Below are positions 43,402 through 53,533 of a DNA stretch of 64,000 nt, one piece after another; position 1 is the stretch's first letter, and every line of letters starts with the position of its first letter. The translations under genes were made by a program, and so were the position numbers. The stretch lies in contig KZ111159.1 in NCBI GenBank assembly GCA_002077045.2, forward strand, positions 186,001-250,000, written 5' to 3'. The stretch is from Rachicladosporium sp. CCFEE 5018. Lineage: Eukaryota; Ascomycota; Dothideomycetes; Cladosporiales; Cladosporiaceae. A model generated the notes under the pieces. It was not told the DNA's origin. It searched no databases and saw nothing but the letters and a program-made list of their open reading frames with translations.

Positions 43402-44475
43402 ATGACATCCTTGCAATCCAGTGTCGCCGTCTCGTTTGGGCCCGGCGCATTCGACAGCATGTCGGATCGACAGCCGGACCACCATTGGCAGCACCAACAA
43501 CAACATAGTCAGCAGAACCAGCAGCACAACTACTTCGATCAGATTCCACTCGGCACTCCACCATGGCAGTCGAATGCGACACCGCTGGCGAGCAATCATC
43601 GACATCCACAGCAGCTACAAGGTTACGGCACAGGAGGCGCGAACCGTAACGTATATCAAGCTACTCCGACGAGCTTCAATCCGTACGCTGGTCTAACAAG
43701 TACTGGCCTCCTCGCGCCAAACAATGTCGGCTTCGTCCCTGATCCACAATGGCCTTCAGAAATGGACGTCTCGACGCCCTCGGTCTTCGCTCCAACGCAA
43801 GACCCAATGGACCACGTCCGAACCCAAGCCAGTGGACTAATGCCTCCCGCCAACGAGAATCAACGACCCTCAAGTCGTCACGCCCATACTTTTCCCGCGA
43901 AGGCGCTAGCACAACCTTCCAACAATCTCCTGTCTCCCGACGCACTACGCCCAACACTTCAGTCCCGCGCCAAGACCGCGCCAGTAAAGCCTTCCGCCGC
44001 CGCGAAGCGCGCTTCCAAATCGCCTGCATCCGACGACAGCGAAGAAGACTTCGTGCCCGACGACAGCGTCACGACCTCGAATCCAACCCAAAGCACAACC
44101 ACCACCCGCGGCCGCAAACGCACCCGCATCCCGCACACAGCAGTCGAGCGCCGCTACCGCGAAAACCTGAACGCGCACCTCGAGCGTCTACGTCAAACAG
44201 TGCCTTCGGTCGCCAGTCGGCGGCCGTCTGGCAACGTAGCCGCACGGCCAGGGGATCTGGCGATCGGGGAGGGCGCGAAGCCCAGCAAGTGCGAGATCCT
44301 CAATGGAGCTATCGAGCATATCCAGGCGCTAGATAGGGAGGTAGCGGCGCTGAGGAGTGAGAATAGTGAGTTGAGGGCTAGGGCTCAGGGGCTGCAGGGG
44401 CCGGGTGAGGGGCAGGTGCAGGGGCAGGAATGGTACATGGGTGGCGTTGGGAGGGGAGGGGGGTATGGGGAATGA
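43402..44475 (+). CDS. bHLH transcription factor with SREBP-type Tyr in the basic region
   Basis: A 357-aa nuclear regulator in one exon. The first 230 residues are Gln/Ser/Pro-rich and probably disordered or activating. An acidic patch (SDDSEEDFVPDDS) precedes the basic region RKRTRIPHTAVERRYRENLN at about residue 235. The Arg-Arg-Tyr-Arg sequence carries the tyrosine that marks SREBP-family bHLH proteins and lets them bind sterol-response elements as well as E-boxes. Helix 1, a loop lengthened by about 20 residues (VASRRPSGNVAARPG and on), helix 2 (SKCEILNGAIEHIQALDREV) and a short leucine-zipper-like extension follow. There is no transmembrane segment, unlike Sre1, so it is not a membrane-tethered sensor. 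Targets are unknown. Confidence 0.88.
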   Translation: MTSLQSSVAVSFGPGAFDSMSDRQPDHHWQHQQQHSQQNQQHNYFDQIPLGTPPWQSNATPLASNHRHPQQLQGYGTGGANRNVYQATPTSFNPYAGLTSTGLLAPNNVGFVPDPQWPSEMDVSTPSVFAPTQDPMDHVRTQASGLMPPANENQRPSSRHAHTFPAKALAQPSNNLLSPDALRPTLQSRAKTAPVKPSAAAKRASKSPASDDSEEDFVPDDSVTTSNPTQSTTTTRGRKRTRIPHTAVERRYRENLNAHLERLRQTVPSVASRRPSGNVAARPGDLAIGEGAKPSKCEILNGAIEHIQALDREVAALRSENSELRARAQGLQGPGEGQVQGQEWYMGGVGRGGGYGE

Positions 44476-45036
44476 GTGGATGATGTTGCGGTTGGGAGAA
44501 AGGATGGGCGGTACTTTCGTTCAATAGCAAGTACAAGTTGACGAGCGGACTGCATGGCGTTCTGGGACCAGTCATGGGCGAGTGAAGAGCTCAGGGGAGA
44601 TGTGTGCACGATGACAGGATCGCGGAGCGCAGGTGTTCACGCACCGACACAATGCTCACGCGGTGAATGTGGTCGTTATGGGTGTTTGGGCGGGCAAAAG
44701 CTGCAGATACCCTGATGAGATAGCTACTCACTCAACCCTGAATCACGATTCAGCAAGCAAAGCACTCCGCTTCCCAGCCCGTCACACGCATTGTCATTCC
44801 ACATGCGCGCGGACAGTCCAGCCAGTGCCGGCCACACCGTGCGCCATCGTGTGACCTCTACCACACCCACGTCCAGGCACCACCGCCAAGATAGGGCTGA
44901 GTATCAGCGATCACGCCACCATGCCTAGCTCCCAAGCCAAACCGGTGACACCCTTGTCAACACTTGCTGAACACCTCCGGAGTTTACTCCGAACCCCTTT
45001 CTCCCATTCCAGCAAGTCCACGCCAGTCTCAGCAAA
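44476..45036. other. Convergent intergenic region
   Basis: Lies between the 3' ends of the bHLH gene and the convergent SAE2 gene and should hold both 3' UTRs. No gene is seen. Confidence 0.4.
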
Positions 45037-47172
45037 TCACTCATCCCTAAACACCCACCTCCCACCACCCCTCACAGCCTCCCTCCACATTCCCTCCACC
45101 CTGTCCCTCTCAATCACCCTCGCCTTCTCGCGATTAGCTTCCTCCTCCTGCGTACTAGGCATACCCGTGTTCCAGTACCCTGGTGGACTCGCACGCCGCG
45201 TGAAGACTTCCTTGTGTTTGCCGTGCTTGCTTGCGAAGTCGTGAGCTCGGGCTTCCAGTACAGTCTCCTTGCGCTTCGCATCGTCGTAGCCCTGCATAGT
45301 CACTTCCCAATTGGGTCCGAGGTAATCTTCGAGTAGCTGTGAGCGGGACTTCGAGGTTGGTGGCAAAGCACCCGCTCGAGCCATTTCGATGAATTGGCCA
45401 CCGCAGCAAGTTGGCAGGGTGCAGTTTGGGAGGCAGCGACGGGTTTTACGTCCCCGAATGGTGTCGGCGAACGCGAATAAAGTATCTTGGTATGCGGGAT
45501 TGATGCGGAAGTCAGACGTGCTCAGGGTTGAGGGATGGCTGAGGCGTAGTGGCTCCTCTTCGGGGCGGACTGGAGGGGGTGCAGGGACGAGTCCACGCGG
45601 AAGTCGGAATTGGGCTGGTGCAGGTGTGACGGCCGAGTGCTCAGTCTTGATGATCGGCGGGTGGCTTGTCGGCGGTGGTGATTTCTTGGGCAATGACTTC
45701 CGATTCGGTGGTACTAATCTTCGCTGCACGGGTAGTCTACTTGGCGTATCGTCGCTGAGCATCGCTCCGAGTCGGTGTGCGCTGGCTGAGTTGATGGCTG
45801 GAGCGGAGTCACCCTTTTCGGTCATTACGACCTGACTGGTAGTTTCGTCGCCATCTTCGGCGAGGCAAGCAGCTTTGACTGCTGCATCATCGTAAGCTCC
45901 ACGTCGTATTCGTCCAGTGCGAGGCATCGAGCGTACGTTGGGACTGATTCGCCTCAGTGGCGCGCGCTCGGAGCCAGACCGTGTACCCGGAGGCACAGCC
46001 GTGAGATGAGCGATATCTTCAGCTTCAGACGGCTGTTGTGCGACACTCATTGTGGTGGCCTCCACTCTTGTCCGCATGAGTTCGTGCATGTCAGGCAAGT
46101 CTCCATCAGGAAGGGAAGACGAGGTCTTCCTGAGTAGGCCATGTCCACGCAGCGCGTTCGGCCGTGTAGTCTCCTCGGAAGCTGCGCGATCATAAGCATT
46201 GATTCCGTGAAGTCCTCTGCGTGGCGTGCGGAGCAATCCATCCAAATGATCAAGATCTGACGTCTCTTGTCGCAGTACTTGATGAGGGCCAGCTCGTCGA
46301 GGGGGACTGTACTCATCGGACTTAAGCTGAAATGGCTTCTCGGCAGAGCCAGCGCCATCTGATCGTTGCTGTTCTCGCTTGACCTTGCGCGGAGGCGGCA
46401 TCTGCACAGCAGATCCACTCCGTCGTCGTTTGACCGTGCGCGCTGAGACCACTACTGGCTCATCCTCAGACTCCTGCTTGACGACGACGCGGTGGTCATC
46501 TCCAACGAAGTTCTCGTCGCCTTCAGTGGTCTGGCTTGAGGTGACTTGGGGCACATGATCGTCCGAGGCCGGTGGCGAAGATCGTAAAGGTAGCTCAGCG
46601 CGATACATGGCTAGATCTGAGGAAGACCTTGAGGTATTATGATCCCCTGTAACAGCGACAAAGTCGTCTGCGGCAGGCACGACAGCTTTCGGTGTTGTGT
46701 CATGGTCATTCGAAGCCACAGCATTATTCACTTCGATCGAGACATCCAGAGGGAGCGTGGGGGCTGGGCTGAGAGCTTGATCATGGGCCATGTCTTTGGC
46801 TAGCTTCGTATTGATGTACGCCTTCCACTGCTTTGCCGACTCCTTGGCCGCAGCGTACTTGGTCATAGCCTGCTTGACGACGTGATCGCAACGCTCATGC
46901 CGCACTTGTAGCTCGTCATGTTCGCGTTGGAGCTCGAAATGGCGACGGTGCAGCTCTTTGTAGTTGATTGAGAGAGCATCGGGTCCCTCCGCGACCTGAC
47001 CATCATTCGCGCGCAAGAACTCACTCCGTCCTCTGTCTCCGGTGGCAATCGCCAACTGAGCTTTTAAGGAGGCAATCTCATTCTCGAGCTTGTCGATTCG
47101 CAAATCCTTCTTGATGATGAGATCTCGAAGCTCGCGATCATCCTCAGGACTCGGAGGGCGTTCAGCACCCAT
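45037..47172 (-). CDS. SAE2: DNA end-resection factor Sae2/CtIP
   Basis: A 711-aa nuclear cofactor of the Mre11-Rad50 complex that starts 5' end resection at double-strand breaks. An N-terminal coiled coil (DLIIKKDLRIDKLENEIASL) would allow tetramerisation. A long disordered middle with many SP/TP and SQ/TQ sites (candidate CDK and ATM/ATR targets) follows. The conserved C-terminal domain (from about residue 565) shows the CLPNCTLPTCCGGQF cysteine cluster, LLEDYLGPNW, and the KHKEVFTRRASPPGYW motif. That motif's SP corresponds to the CDK site that activates Sae2/CtIP. It is one exon with a true ATG at 47172. It is divergent from PCF11, 810 bases away. Confidence 0.9.
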   Translation of the reverse strand: MGAERPPSPEDDRELRDLIIKKDLRIDKLENEIASLKAQLAIATGDRGRSEFLRANDGQVAEGPDALSINYKELHRRHFELQREHDELQVRHERCDHVVKQAMTKYAAAKESAKQWKAYINTKLAKDMAHDQALSPAPTLPLDVSIEVNNAVASNDHDTTPKAVVPAADDFVAVTGDHNTSRSSSDLAMYRAELPLRSSPPASDDHVPQVTSSQTTEGDENFVGDDHRVVVKQESEDEPVVVSARTVKRRRSGSAVQMPPPRKVKREQQRSDGAGSAEKPFQLKSDEYSPPRRAGPHQVLRQETSDLDHLDGLLRTPRRGLHGINAYDRAASEETTRPNALRGHGLLRKTSSSLPDGDLPDMHELMRTRVEATTMSVAQQPSEAEDIAHLTAVPPGTRSGSERAPLRRISPNVRSMPRTGRIRRGAYDDAAVKAACLAEDGDETTSQVVMTEKGDSAPAINSASAHRLGAMLSDDTPSRLPVQRRLVPPNRKSLPKKSPPPTSHPPIIKTEHSAVTPAPAQFRLPRGLVPAPPPVRPEEEPLRLSHPSTLSTSDFRINPAYQDTLFAFADTIRGRKTRRCLPNCTLPTCCGGQFIEMARAGALPPTSKSRSQLLEDYLGPNWEVTMQGYDDAKRKETVLEARAHDFASKHGKHKEVFTRRASPPGYWNTGMPSTQEEEANREKARVIERDRVEGMWREAVRGGGRWVFRDE

Positions 47173-47982
47173 TGCCGCATGCGCAAACGATCATGCTATG
47201 TGCTCAATGCAGGGTATTCAACACATGTGTCGGAGAAACTCACATTACGAGAACCTCACAAGGCGCGTCCGAAACGCGAGGTCACGAGATGTGCTTACCT
47301 GAGGCAACTCACGCTAAGCTACTTTCGTCAGAATTCGGCTTGCTCATCAGACCTCTACTCCAACATCTTTCTCGTTGCCATCTTATGTTGCCACTGTCAC
47401 CCGCCCAACACAACGTACAACAGTCATCACTGATTCTCGCCTGACTGACTAGTACACGCTTGAGTGTTTGTTGGTCCCTCTCCGTGGGCAGGACCGGAAG
47501 CATCGCCTGCGACGAGCACCTCTATCTAGCCATCGAGTGAGCAGGAACGGACACCTTCCAAAGCACGCTCTCGGATCCATACTTTCAACGGGACCTGCAG
47601 GATTACCGGGTTACTTCTCTTGAATACAGAAGTCTTGACGTGTGCTGTGCGAGAGGCGGGTCGTGCAAGAAATTGCGGTCAGAAAGAGCTTCGGAAGTCA
47701 AGGGTTGAGCGCTGTGCCACAGCCAGGTTCAGAACATTGGGGACTACAGCTAGTCGAAAGCACACTTTTGCGCAGCCGTGTACTGCAAAAGGTCGTTGTG
47801 TTGATTCCACGTGCACTGCGTCGGCCTGTGGGCTACAGTGTCTAAGCCTTGGCTCGCCGTCACTTTAATACACCTACCGCGCTGGTGTACCACTACTCAC
47901 AGCATCACTCACGAACTACCTACACATACTCGTAGATAGTGCTGCATCTTTCGTGACTCAATGCTCTGATTGTCTTGAAGTC
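47173..47982. other. Divergent promoter region SAE2 / PCF11
   Basis: About 0.8 kb between two divergently transcribed nuclear genes. Open frames inside are short and overlapping. It probably contains both promoters; no further gene is seen. Confidence 0.4.
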
Positions 47983-50158
47983 ATGTCGTCTCTGTCCCCG
48001 AGAGGCTCCCTCTCCGGCGTGTCATCCGCTGCTGTGGCAGATGACTTCGCAGACTCGTTGAAAGACTTGACTCAGAACAACAAGTATGAGATCAGTAACT
48101 TGACGATCATCGCGAAAGAGAACACAGAGCATGCGCAAGTCATATCCAAAGCCCTCGAGAATCACATCAAGAAGGTAAGCGAATCTGATCACGTGATACT
48201 GCCAAGACATTGACGACCATGGCTAACACTTTCCCTAGGCAGGTCCAGCGCACAAACTTCCTGCTTTGTATCTCCTCGACTCGATCGTGAAGAACGTCGG
48301 CACTCCATACACAGTCTATCTCGGTCGATCACTGTACAGCACCTTCATGGAGGCATACACACTGGTGGACACCAACACTCGGAAGTCGATGGAAGGAATG
48401 CTCAAGACATGGAAGGAGCCAGTGCCCGGATCGATGGACCCACGACCAGTCTTTCCTCCTGAGGTATACCGACCGATAGAGAATGCACTTATCAGAGCCC
48501 GAACAGCTGCATTGCAGCATCGCGGAATGCCACAAAACGGATATCACTCCACACCAACGCCACCACAGATGAACGGCCGATACATGCCACCACCCCAACA
48601 GAACTACGCTCAGTACCAGCAACCGCAGCAGTACTACAATCAGGCACCCCAACAACAAACTATGCCGGTCTATGCGTCGACACCTGTGCCGCAGAACTTT
48701 GCGCAGCCACAGCCGCCAAGACCAGCCTATATCGATCCAGAGTCAGTGAAGCGTAACGTAGCCGGTGTCATCTCGCAAGTGCAGCAGGAGTTCGGGTCGG
48801 ATCCGTTGAATGTGAAGACGCAAGCTAAATTGCAGGCGCTTCTCAGTCTCCAGCAAGTCCTCAACACGCAACAGCTGCCGCCTGAAAGTCTACAAGCGAT
48901 TGCAGCGCAGATAGATAAGTTCTCTGCGGCGGCAACACCGCAGCCCCCTGTGCACTCTACTCCTGTCGTGCCCGTGTCGCAATGGCAACCCCCAGCCCCG
49001 ACTCCACAGCCTCTATCGCTCCCTGTCCAACAACCCTACCTTCAGGCACCATCTGTCCAGCCGCCAATATATGCTCATCCGCCGACCTCGGTAGCTCCAC
49101 CACAGGCAGCACCTGCTCTGAGCTCACAGCAGCTCGGCTCGCTCGCTGCACTGCTACAGAATACTCAAAAGCCTAGTACGCCACAGATGCGTGCCGCAGC
49201 TCCTGCACTACAGACTGCCTCGCATGCACAGCTACATAGCTTCCAGAACCAGACAGCGGCGGCACCTCCGCCACAGAGCGGAGGAGACCTTTTCGCTGCA
49301 CTGGCCAAGGCAGGATTGGTCAAGCCGCCTACAATGCCACCCGTCATCCAGTTGCCGGCCACAACAAGTCAAGCACCGCCCGCGCCCGCGCCAGGTGCCG
49401 ACCTTGCCACTTTGCTCAACTCTCTGCACAAGCGCGGTCCATCACAAGGCGGCAACGCATCCGCGACTAATGGTGCATCAGCAACCAGCTTCTCACCTCG
49501 TGTGCACGTTCCAGCGACCAACGCTGCACTCAAAGTCTTCCGTCCTGAGCTCCTCCGGGCGCTCTATACCGACCAACCAAACCAATGCTCGACCTGCGGC
49601 CGTCGCTTCCTCTCTACCCCAGCAGGCCGCGAGAACAAAGCTCGCCACCTAGACTGGCACTTCCGCATCAATCAGCGCTTGGCAGAAAGCACCCGCGCAG
49701 CTCACCATCGCCACTGGTATCCCGACGCCCTCGAATGGATGAAGACAGAAGACTTCGACCCCAGCACCGTCACAGCCGACACCGCGAACGCCAAAATCGC
49801 CACCGCCACCGAACGCGTCAAAGGGCCAGAGGATATGTACGTCCGCGCTCCAGCCGGTATGACCAAGACGCAATGCCCGATCTGCTATGAGGAGATGCGC
49901 AGCAGTCACCCCGAGGAAGTGCAAGACTGGGTGTTCATGAACGCTACTTACAATGGAGGAAAGATTGTGCACGCGACTTGCCTTGCGGAGATGACTGGGG
50001 TCGTGCCGCAGCAGAATGGTGGGGGAGGGAATGTGGCTGCTGCGTTGGCTGGTTTGGGAGGAAGTCGAGAGGGGAGTCGGACGCCGGACAGTGTGCTTGG
50101 GAAGCGAAAAGCGGAAGATGGGACGGGGAGCGCGCAGAAATTGAGGAGGGAGTTCTGA
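47983..50158 (+). CDS. PCF11: Cleavage/polyadenylation and termination factor Pcf11
   Basis: Component of cleavage factor IA that binds the Pol II CTD and couples 3' end cleavage to termination; 703 aa. Exon 1 (47983-48174) starts MSSLSPRGSLSG; a 64-nt intron (48175-48238) joins to AGPAHKLPALYLLDSIVKN. Together they form the CTD-interaction domain (about residues 15-140). A long Gln/Pro/Ala-rich linker follows. The C-terminus has the two zinc fingers that flank the Clp1-binding region: CSTCGRRFLS...HLDWHF, and CPICYEEM...IVHATC, with the WYPDALEWMKTEDF block between. An in-frame ATG at 47961 would add a few residues, but the later start fits the family better. Confidence 0.93.
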
Positions 50159-50446
50159 GAGGAGAGTGGAGCTGCGCCATCTCCAAAGGTTTGATGATGG
50201 TGGCCATGTCATATTGAGACAGTACGCCAGTCGTTGCGGCCGTCTCCACACGAGATTGCAACATTCCTATGACTTTATTTGAAAGCTTCATATCCGCGGG
50301 CCATCGGCTGCAGTTTACGGTAGTACCATAGTCAGGCCGAGCATTATCAATACATCCATTAACATGTTCCTTTAACTTGTCAATCCTGTCCGAACGACCC
50401 CGGCAGCATTCCGCATCACGGTGAATGAAAGGAGCTGAGCTTTGTA
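50159..50446. other. PCF11 3' flank up to the transposon
   Basis: Single-copy-looking flank ending at the TA dinucleotide 50445-50446 that borders the inserted element. No gene. Confidence 0.4.
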
Positions 50447-50606
50447 CCACTCCTTGCAGTTTCCTGTGTCGGTCGGTTGCGGGGAAGTTCAAGGTGCTCC
50501 TCATAGTAAATTTGGTGACAGTGACCTCAATCGTGCCCACACCTACTTCAATTGTCCACATTGGTCCATTTCATGTCGATGCCAAGGCTCTGATTGAGGT
50601 GTTGTT
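50447..50606 (+). repeat. Left terminal inverted repeat
   Basis: Matches the right end in blocks: about 36 outer bases, then a block of nearly 50 bases containing GACAGTGACCTCAATCG, a diverged middle, and an inner block with GCTCTGATTGAGGTGTTGTT ending at about 50606. Confidence 0.9.
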
Positions 50607-50644
50607 CGTGTTGCTCGTGTGGTTGGTGGTTGTGTGCTCTCAAG

Positions 50645-51671
50645 ATGGTGGATCCTAGGCCTCCTCGCACGCGGGAACCCAGTGGCAAGGCGCGTGCCAA
50701 CGAAGTGACCTCTACGGCTAAGGTGACCAAGCAATCACGTCGTGTTGGTGGTGGTAGTAAGAAGGGAAGAGCTGCACGCTCGCAATCACAGCCTCCTGCA
50801 CGTCGAACTGGTTCATCTCTTGCAGCACGCGGTGCTCAATCACAGGCCCTCAATCAGGTAATCACGGATATCACTTCTAGCCCACCTCTTTCAAGTCTCG
50901 ATGGCNNNNNNNNNNNNNNNNNNNNNNNNNNNNNNNNNNNNNNNNNNNNNNNNNNNNNNNNNNNNNNNNNNNNNNNNNNNNNNNNNNNNNNNNNNNNNNN
51001 NNNNNCGTGAGCAGTTAGAAGGGCAAGGCAACCTCGCTGTCGACATAACCGAGCGGTGGATCTGCAAGGTGAAGAACTGTGATAACTACTCGCATCTGTG
51101 TTACTGGGGAGTACGTGATTCAAGGGACTATCACCGTACCATCTATGCTCAGATCTTAACGCAATGGGCCCAGGCTATTCGCGATGGCACGCTTACTGCC
51201 GATGCCCCTTCCGGTGGTATGATCCAGCAGATGGAGTCGGAGCATCGACGTAACGCGGTGAGGAGCGGTGGCAAGGAGTCGTCGAGTAGTAAGGCGGTTG
51301 CTCAAACGCCTTCAACGCACTTCAGCTTCGCTTTTGACAGTGATAAGAAGGTGGCAGCCAGACCTGCTGCAAATGAGGCTTCAACGTCGAGTCCAGTGCG
51401 GATGCCGGCCTCTCAGAGCTCGTCGATAGAGCTAAGGGAGCAGTTCTTTGAGTGGTGTTGTGTTCAATCGACGTGGCGTGGTGAAGAAGCAGCTTTAGAT
51501 CGGATGGCTTCGGTGTTTGCTGCAAATGGCTTCTCTGTAGATGGCATTGGCACAGCAGATCTTGCGGAGTGGAAGGATCTCGATCTAGCACCTGGCTATC
51601 GTCGTCGTATGCGTAGATCAGTGAAGGAATGGTTGTTGCAGCGTGGTGTGAGAGTGTCGGACTCTGAGTAG
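50645..51671 (+). CDS. Transposon accessory protein with Cys/His cluster and SAM-like end
   Basis: A second gene of the Tc1/mariner element, convergent with the transposase; I do not recognise it as a named family. It starts MVDPRPPRTREPSG at the first ATG after the left inverted repeat. The N-terminus is basic and Ser/Gln-rich (KKGRAARSQSQ), as in nuclear DNA-binding proteins. A 100-N gap (50906-51005) removes an unknown part, and the frame after it is independent. Next comes WICKVKNCDNYSHLCYWG, a C-x4-C-x4-H-x-C cluster that may bind zinc. The last ~70 residues (FFEWCCVQSTWRGEE, GFSVDGIGTADLAEWKDLDL, GYRRRMRRSVKEWL) follow the helix pattern and the closing G-x-R-x-R helix of SAM domains. 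A role in transposase control or protein bridging is inference. Confidence 0.65.
50906..51005. other. Assembly gap (100 N) inside the transposon accessory gene
   Basis: Exactly 100 N of unknown real size. It may mark collapsed transposon copies in the assembly. Confidence 0.97.
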
Positions 51672-51857
51672 GTAGAAGTCATGAATTTGACGTGTGCTAC
51701 ACCTAAACTTCAGCACCCTGTAACATCACGAATACTTACTCAATCGACACTCGGATTGGTTCATATTGAAGCTAAGATTCAGCTCTATCAAGCCATATAT
51801 CAATATGCTGGCTATCTTGCTATGCGGTGTAGCAATGCTGCAGGCTGTTAGTGCAAA

Positions 51858-51932
51858 TTTGCTGCCTCAGGCTGTCGGATACAGCCGCCTGCAGCTTGGT
51901 AGCCCCGAAGCTGCTCCGGATTTGAGGCAGCA
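51858..51932. terminator. Nested inverted repeat between the convergent transposon genes
   Basis: TTGCTGCCTCA (51859-51869) pairs with TGAGGCAGCAA (51922-51932) across a 52-base loop. Inside it GGCTGT (51870-51875) pairs with ACAGCC (51881-51886). It lies downstream of both the accessory gene (stop 51671) and the transposase (stop 52160). A shared 3'-end or transcript-pairing role is possible; this is inference. Confidence 0.35.
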
Positions 51933-52159
51933 ATAGAGCCCTAACCTCACAACAGCGATAACATTGTCAATACTACACGTATGGATATGCGGTAAACTGC
52001 ATTGAGATTCAGAGACTTATAGCTACATAATCATATGCTCAAAGGTGGCATATGTAGTGTAGTGCAGAAGTTGTGTCTACAGACTTGGCTGTTGCCTTAG
52101 GCACACCAACTCCGAATTCGAGGACAGCGAGGTCTACGCAGTCGATATTGCACAACCAA

Positions 52160-53119
52160 CTATATCAACTCGTAACCGCTCTCGTTAAACCATCCCTCCG
52201 CACTCTGGCAGGCCACAGACTCGACAGCACGCAGAAGGAAGTCTCCAAAGCAAGGATAATGCTCCATCTCATCGACATGCCGACGGATCCACGCCTTCAA
52301 CACATTAAAGGACTGTTCGATAGGATTCAGATCCGGTGAATACGGAGGCAAGAACTGGAGCTCCATGCCAGCCTCGACAATGGTCTCTACGAGGCCAACG
52401 GTGTGGTGGATCGACGCGTTATCCATCACAAAGATAGTGCCAGGCCCACACTGAGGGATAACTGTGGTGAGCATCCACTCGTTGAACAGCTCTGCAGTGA
52501 TAGAGCCCTGTACAATAAGAGGATCTCGCAGGTAGCCATCGATCGAGAGAGCTGGCAACACACTCCATCGCTTGGTACGTTCGAGGAACTGGATATCGTG
52601 TGCTCGTTGGTTGATAGGACTCCAGCCGTACTTCCTATCACCTGTGCGAGGGCAACACGCGCTCTCGTCGATAAAGACCAGTTGGTGAATAGGCCAACCG
52701 AGCCGCCTTCCAAAGAAGCCAGCACGTAGCTCATCGGAGCGTTGATGCGCGATCTTTTTACTCACTTTACGACTCCACTGATGAGAGTGTAGCAACCGTG
52801 ACACTGTAGCAGTCGACACTACCTTATCGAAGTCATCAAAGATGTACCAGGCCACCTCATCGAGATACGCCGTTGGGTGTTCATTCAGATACTCAAGAAC
52901 TAGCTCCTCCTCATGCCTAGTCAAGATCTTATGCCGGCCTGCATTTGAGGCTCCTCCTGGTGGCCTTGGTGACCCAAACAACCTCCAATTTTGACGCCAC
53001 TTCCTCACTCCGCTCGCACTCACACCATTGTCGGCGGCAACCTCCTCTACAGAGCGGCCCACCGTGAAGAGCTGGTGGTAGATCCGCGACATTATGTGAT
53101 CCTCAAGAGGTGGAGGCAT
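52160..53119 (-). CDS. Tc1/mariner DD34E transposase
   Basis: Catalyses cut-and-paste movement of the surrounding element into TA sites. The start at 53119 (MPPPLEDHIMSRIY) gives 319 aa; an upstream in-frame codon would extend it into the inverted repeat. An N-terminal helix-turn-helix (SVEEVAADNGVSASGVRKW) is followed by a GRHKIL linker and a second helical DNA-binding part (ATVSRLLHSHQWSRK). The catalytic triad is visible: Asp in FIDES (about residue 151), Asp in FVMDNASIHH (about 233) and Glu in SPDLNPIEQ (about 268), with 34 residues between the last two. Length and motifs are those of a full Tc1-type enzyme, and no stop interrupts the frame. Confidence 0.93.
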   Translation of the reverse strand: MPPPLEDHIMSRIYHQLFTVGRSVEEVAADNGVSASGVRKWRQNWRLFGSPRPPGGASNAGRHKILTRHEEELVLEYLNEHPTAYLDEVAWYIFDDFDKVVSTATVSRLLHSHQWSRKVSKKIAHQRSDELRAGFFGRRLGWPIHQLVFIDESACCPRTGDRKYGWSPINQRAHDIQFLERTKRWSVLPALSIDGYLRDPLIVQGSITAELFNEWMLTTVIPQCGPGTIFVMDNASIHHTVGLVETIVEAGMELQFLPPYSPDLNPIEQSFNVLKAWIRRHVDEMEHYPCFGDFLLRAVESVACQSAEGWFNESGYELI

Positions 53120-53168
53120 GGTAGGCAGCAACACACGCTCTTCGACGACGACAGCGAGCACACAAACT

Positions 53169-53328
53169 AACAACACCTCAATCAGAGCCTTGGCAACAAC
53201 ATGATTGACCTCAATGCAGCACAATGGGCACGATTGAGGTCACTGTCACCAAATTTACTATGAGGAGCACCTTAGCCTTCCCCGCAACCGAGCCGCAACC
53301 GACCGACACAGGAAACTGCAAGGAGTGG
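53169..53328 (-). repeat. Right terminal inverted repeat
   Basis: Reverse complement of the left end with three differences of note: an 11-bp duplication (a second CTCGGTTGCGG-like unit), two changed bases just inside it, and a diverged middle. The palindrome TGACCTCAAT...ATTGAGGTCA (about 53208-53244) lies inside this end. Confidence 0.9.
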
Positions 53329-53524
53329 TAATCGCGTTCCTTGACTCCGTACCTGCATTAGCTTCGTATATGTCAATTGACGGAGCTACTTTATATCCTA
53401 TGCGGAAACACTGCGCTTCGATTCTGTTCGTCAATCCTAGATCGATCACGGGGTCGCTTTCAAGAAGCTTTACGGTACCGGCAAAGCAGACGAAGTGTTC
53501 AGCGAGTCCACGATACCGATCAAT

Positions 53525-53533
53525 CATTTATAA
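53525..53533 (+). promoter_or_regulatory. TATA-like box before the epoxide hydrolase gene
   Basis: ATTTATAAA lies only a few bases before the ATG at 53539, so it is either a TATA box for an internal start or chance AT-rich leader sequence. The transposon end is 210 bases upstream of the start codon. Confidence 0.25.

Larger units (their letters stand above)
50447..53328. mobile_element. Complete two-gene Tc1/mariner element with long TIRs
   Basis: The element is bounded by inverted ends beginning CCACTCCTTGCAGTTTCCTG and flanked on both sides by TA (50445-50446 and 53329-53330), the Tc1/mariner target duplication. It spans 2882 bases including a 100-N gap. The terminal inverted repeats are about 160 bases each. 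It carries a DD34E transposase on the minus strand and a convergent second gene on the plus strand. Both frames are open, so the element may be recent. It lies between PCF11 and the epoxide hydrolase gene. Confidence 0.92.

Noticed and set aside
52160..53224. Extending the transposase to the first in-frame codon at 53224
   Set aside because: The added 35 residues are encoded by the inverted repeat and are hydrophobic; the ATG at 53119 gives a normal transposase start.
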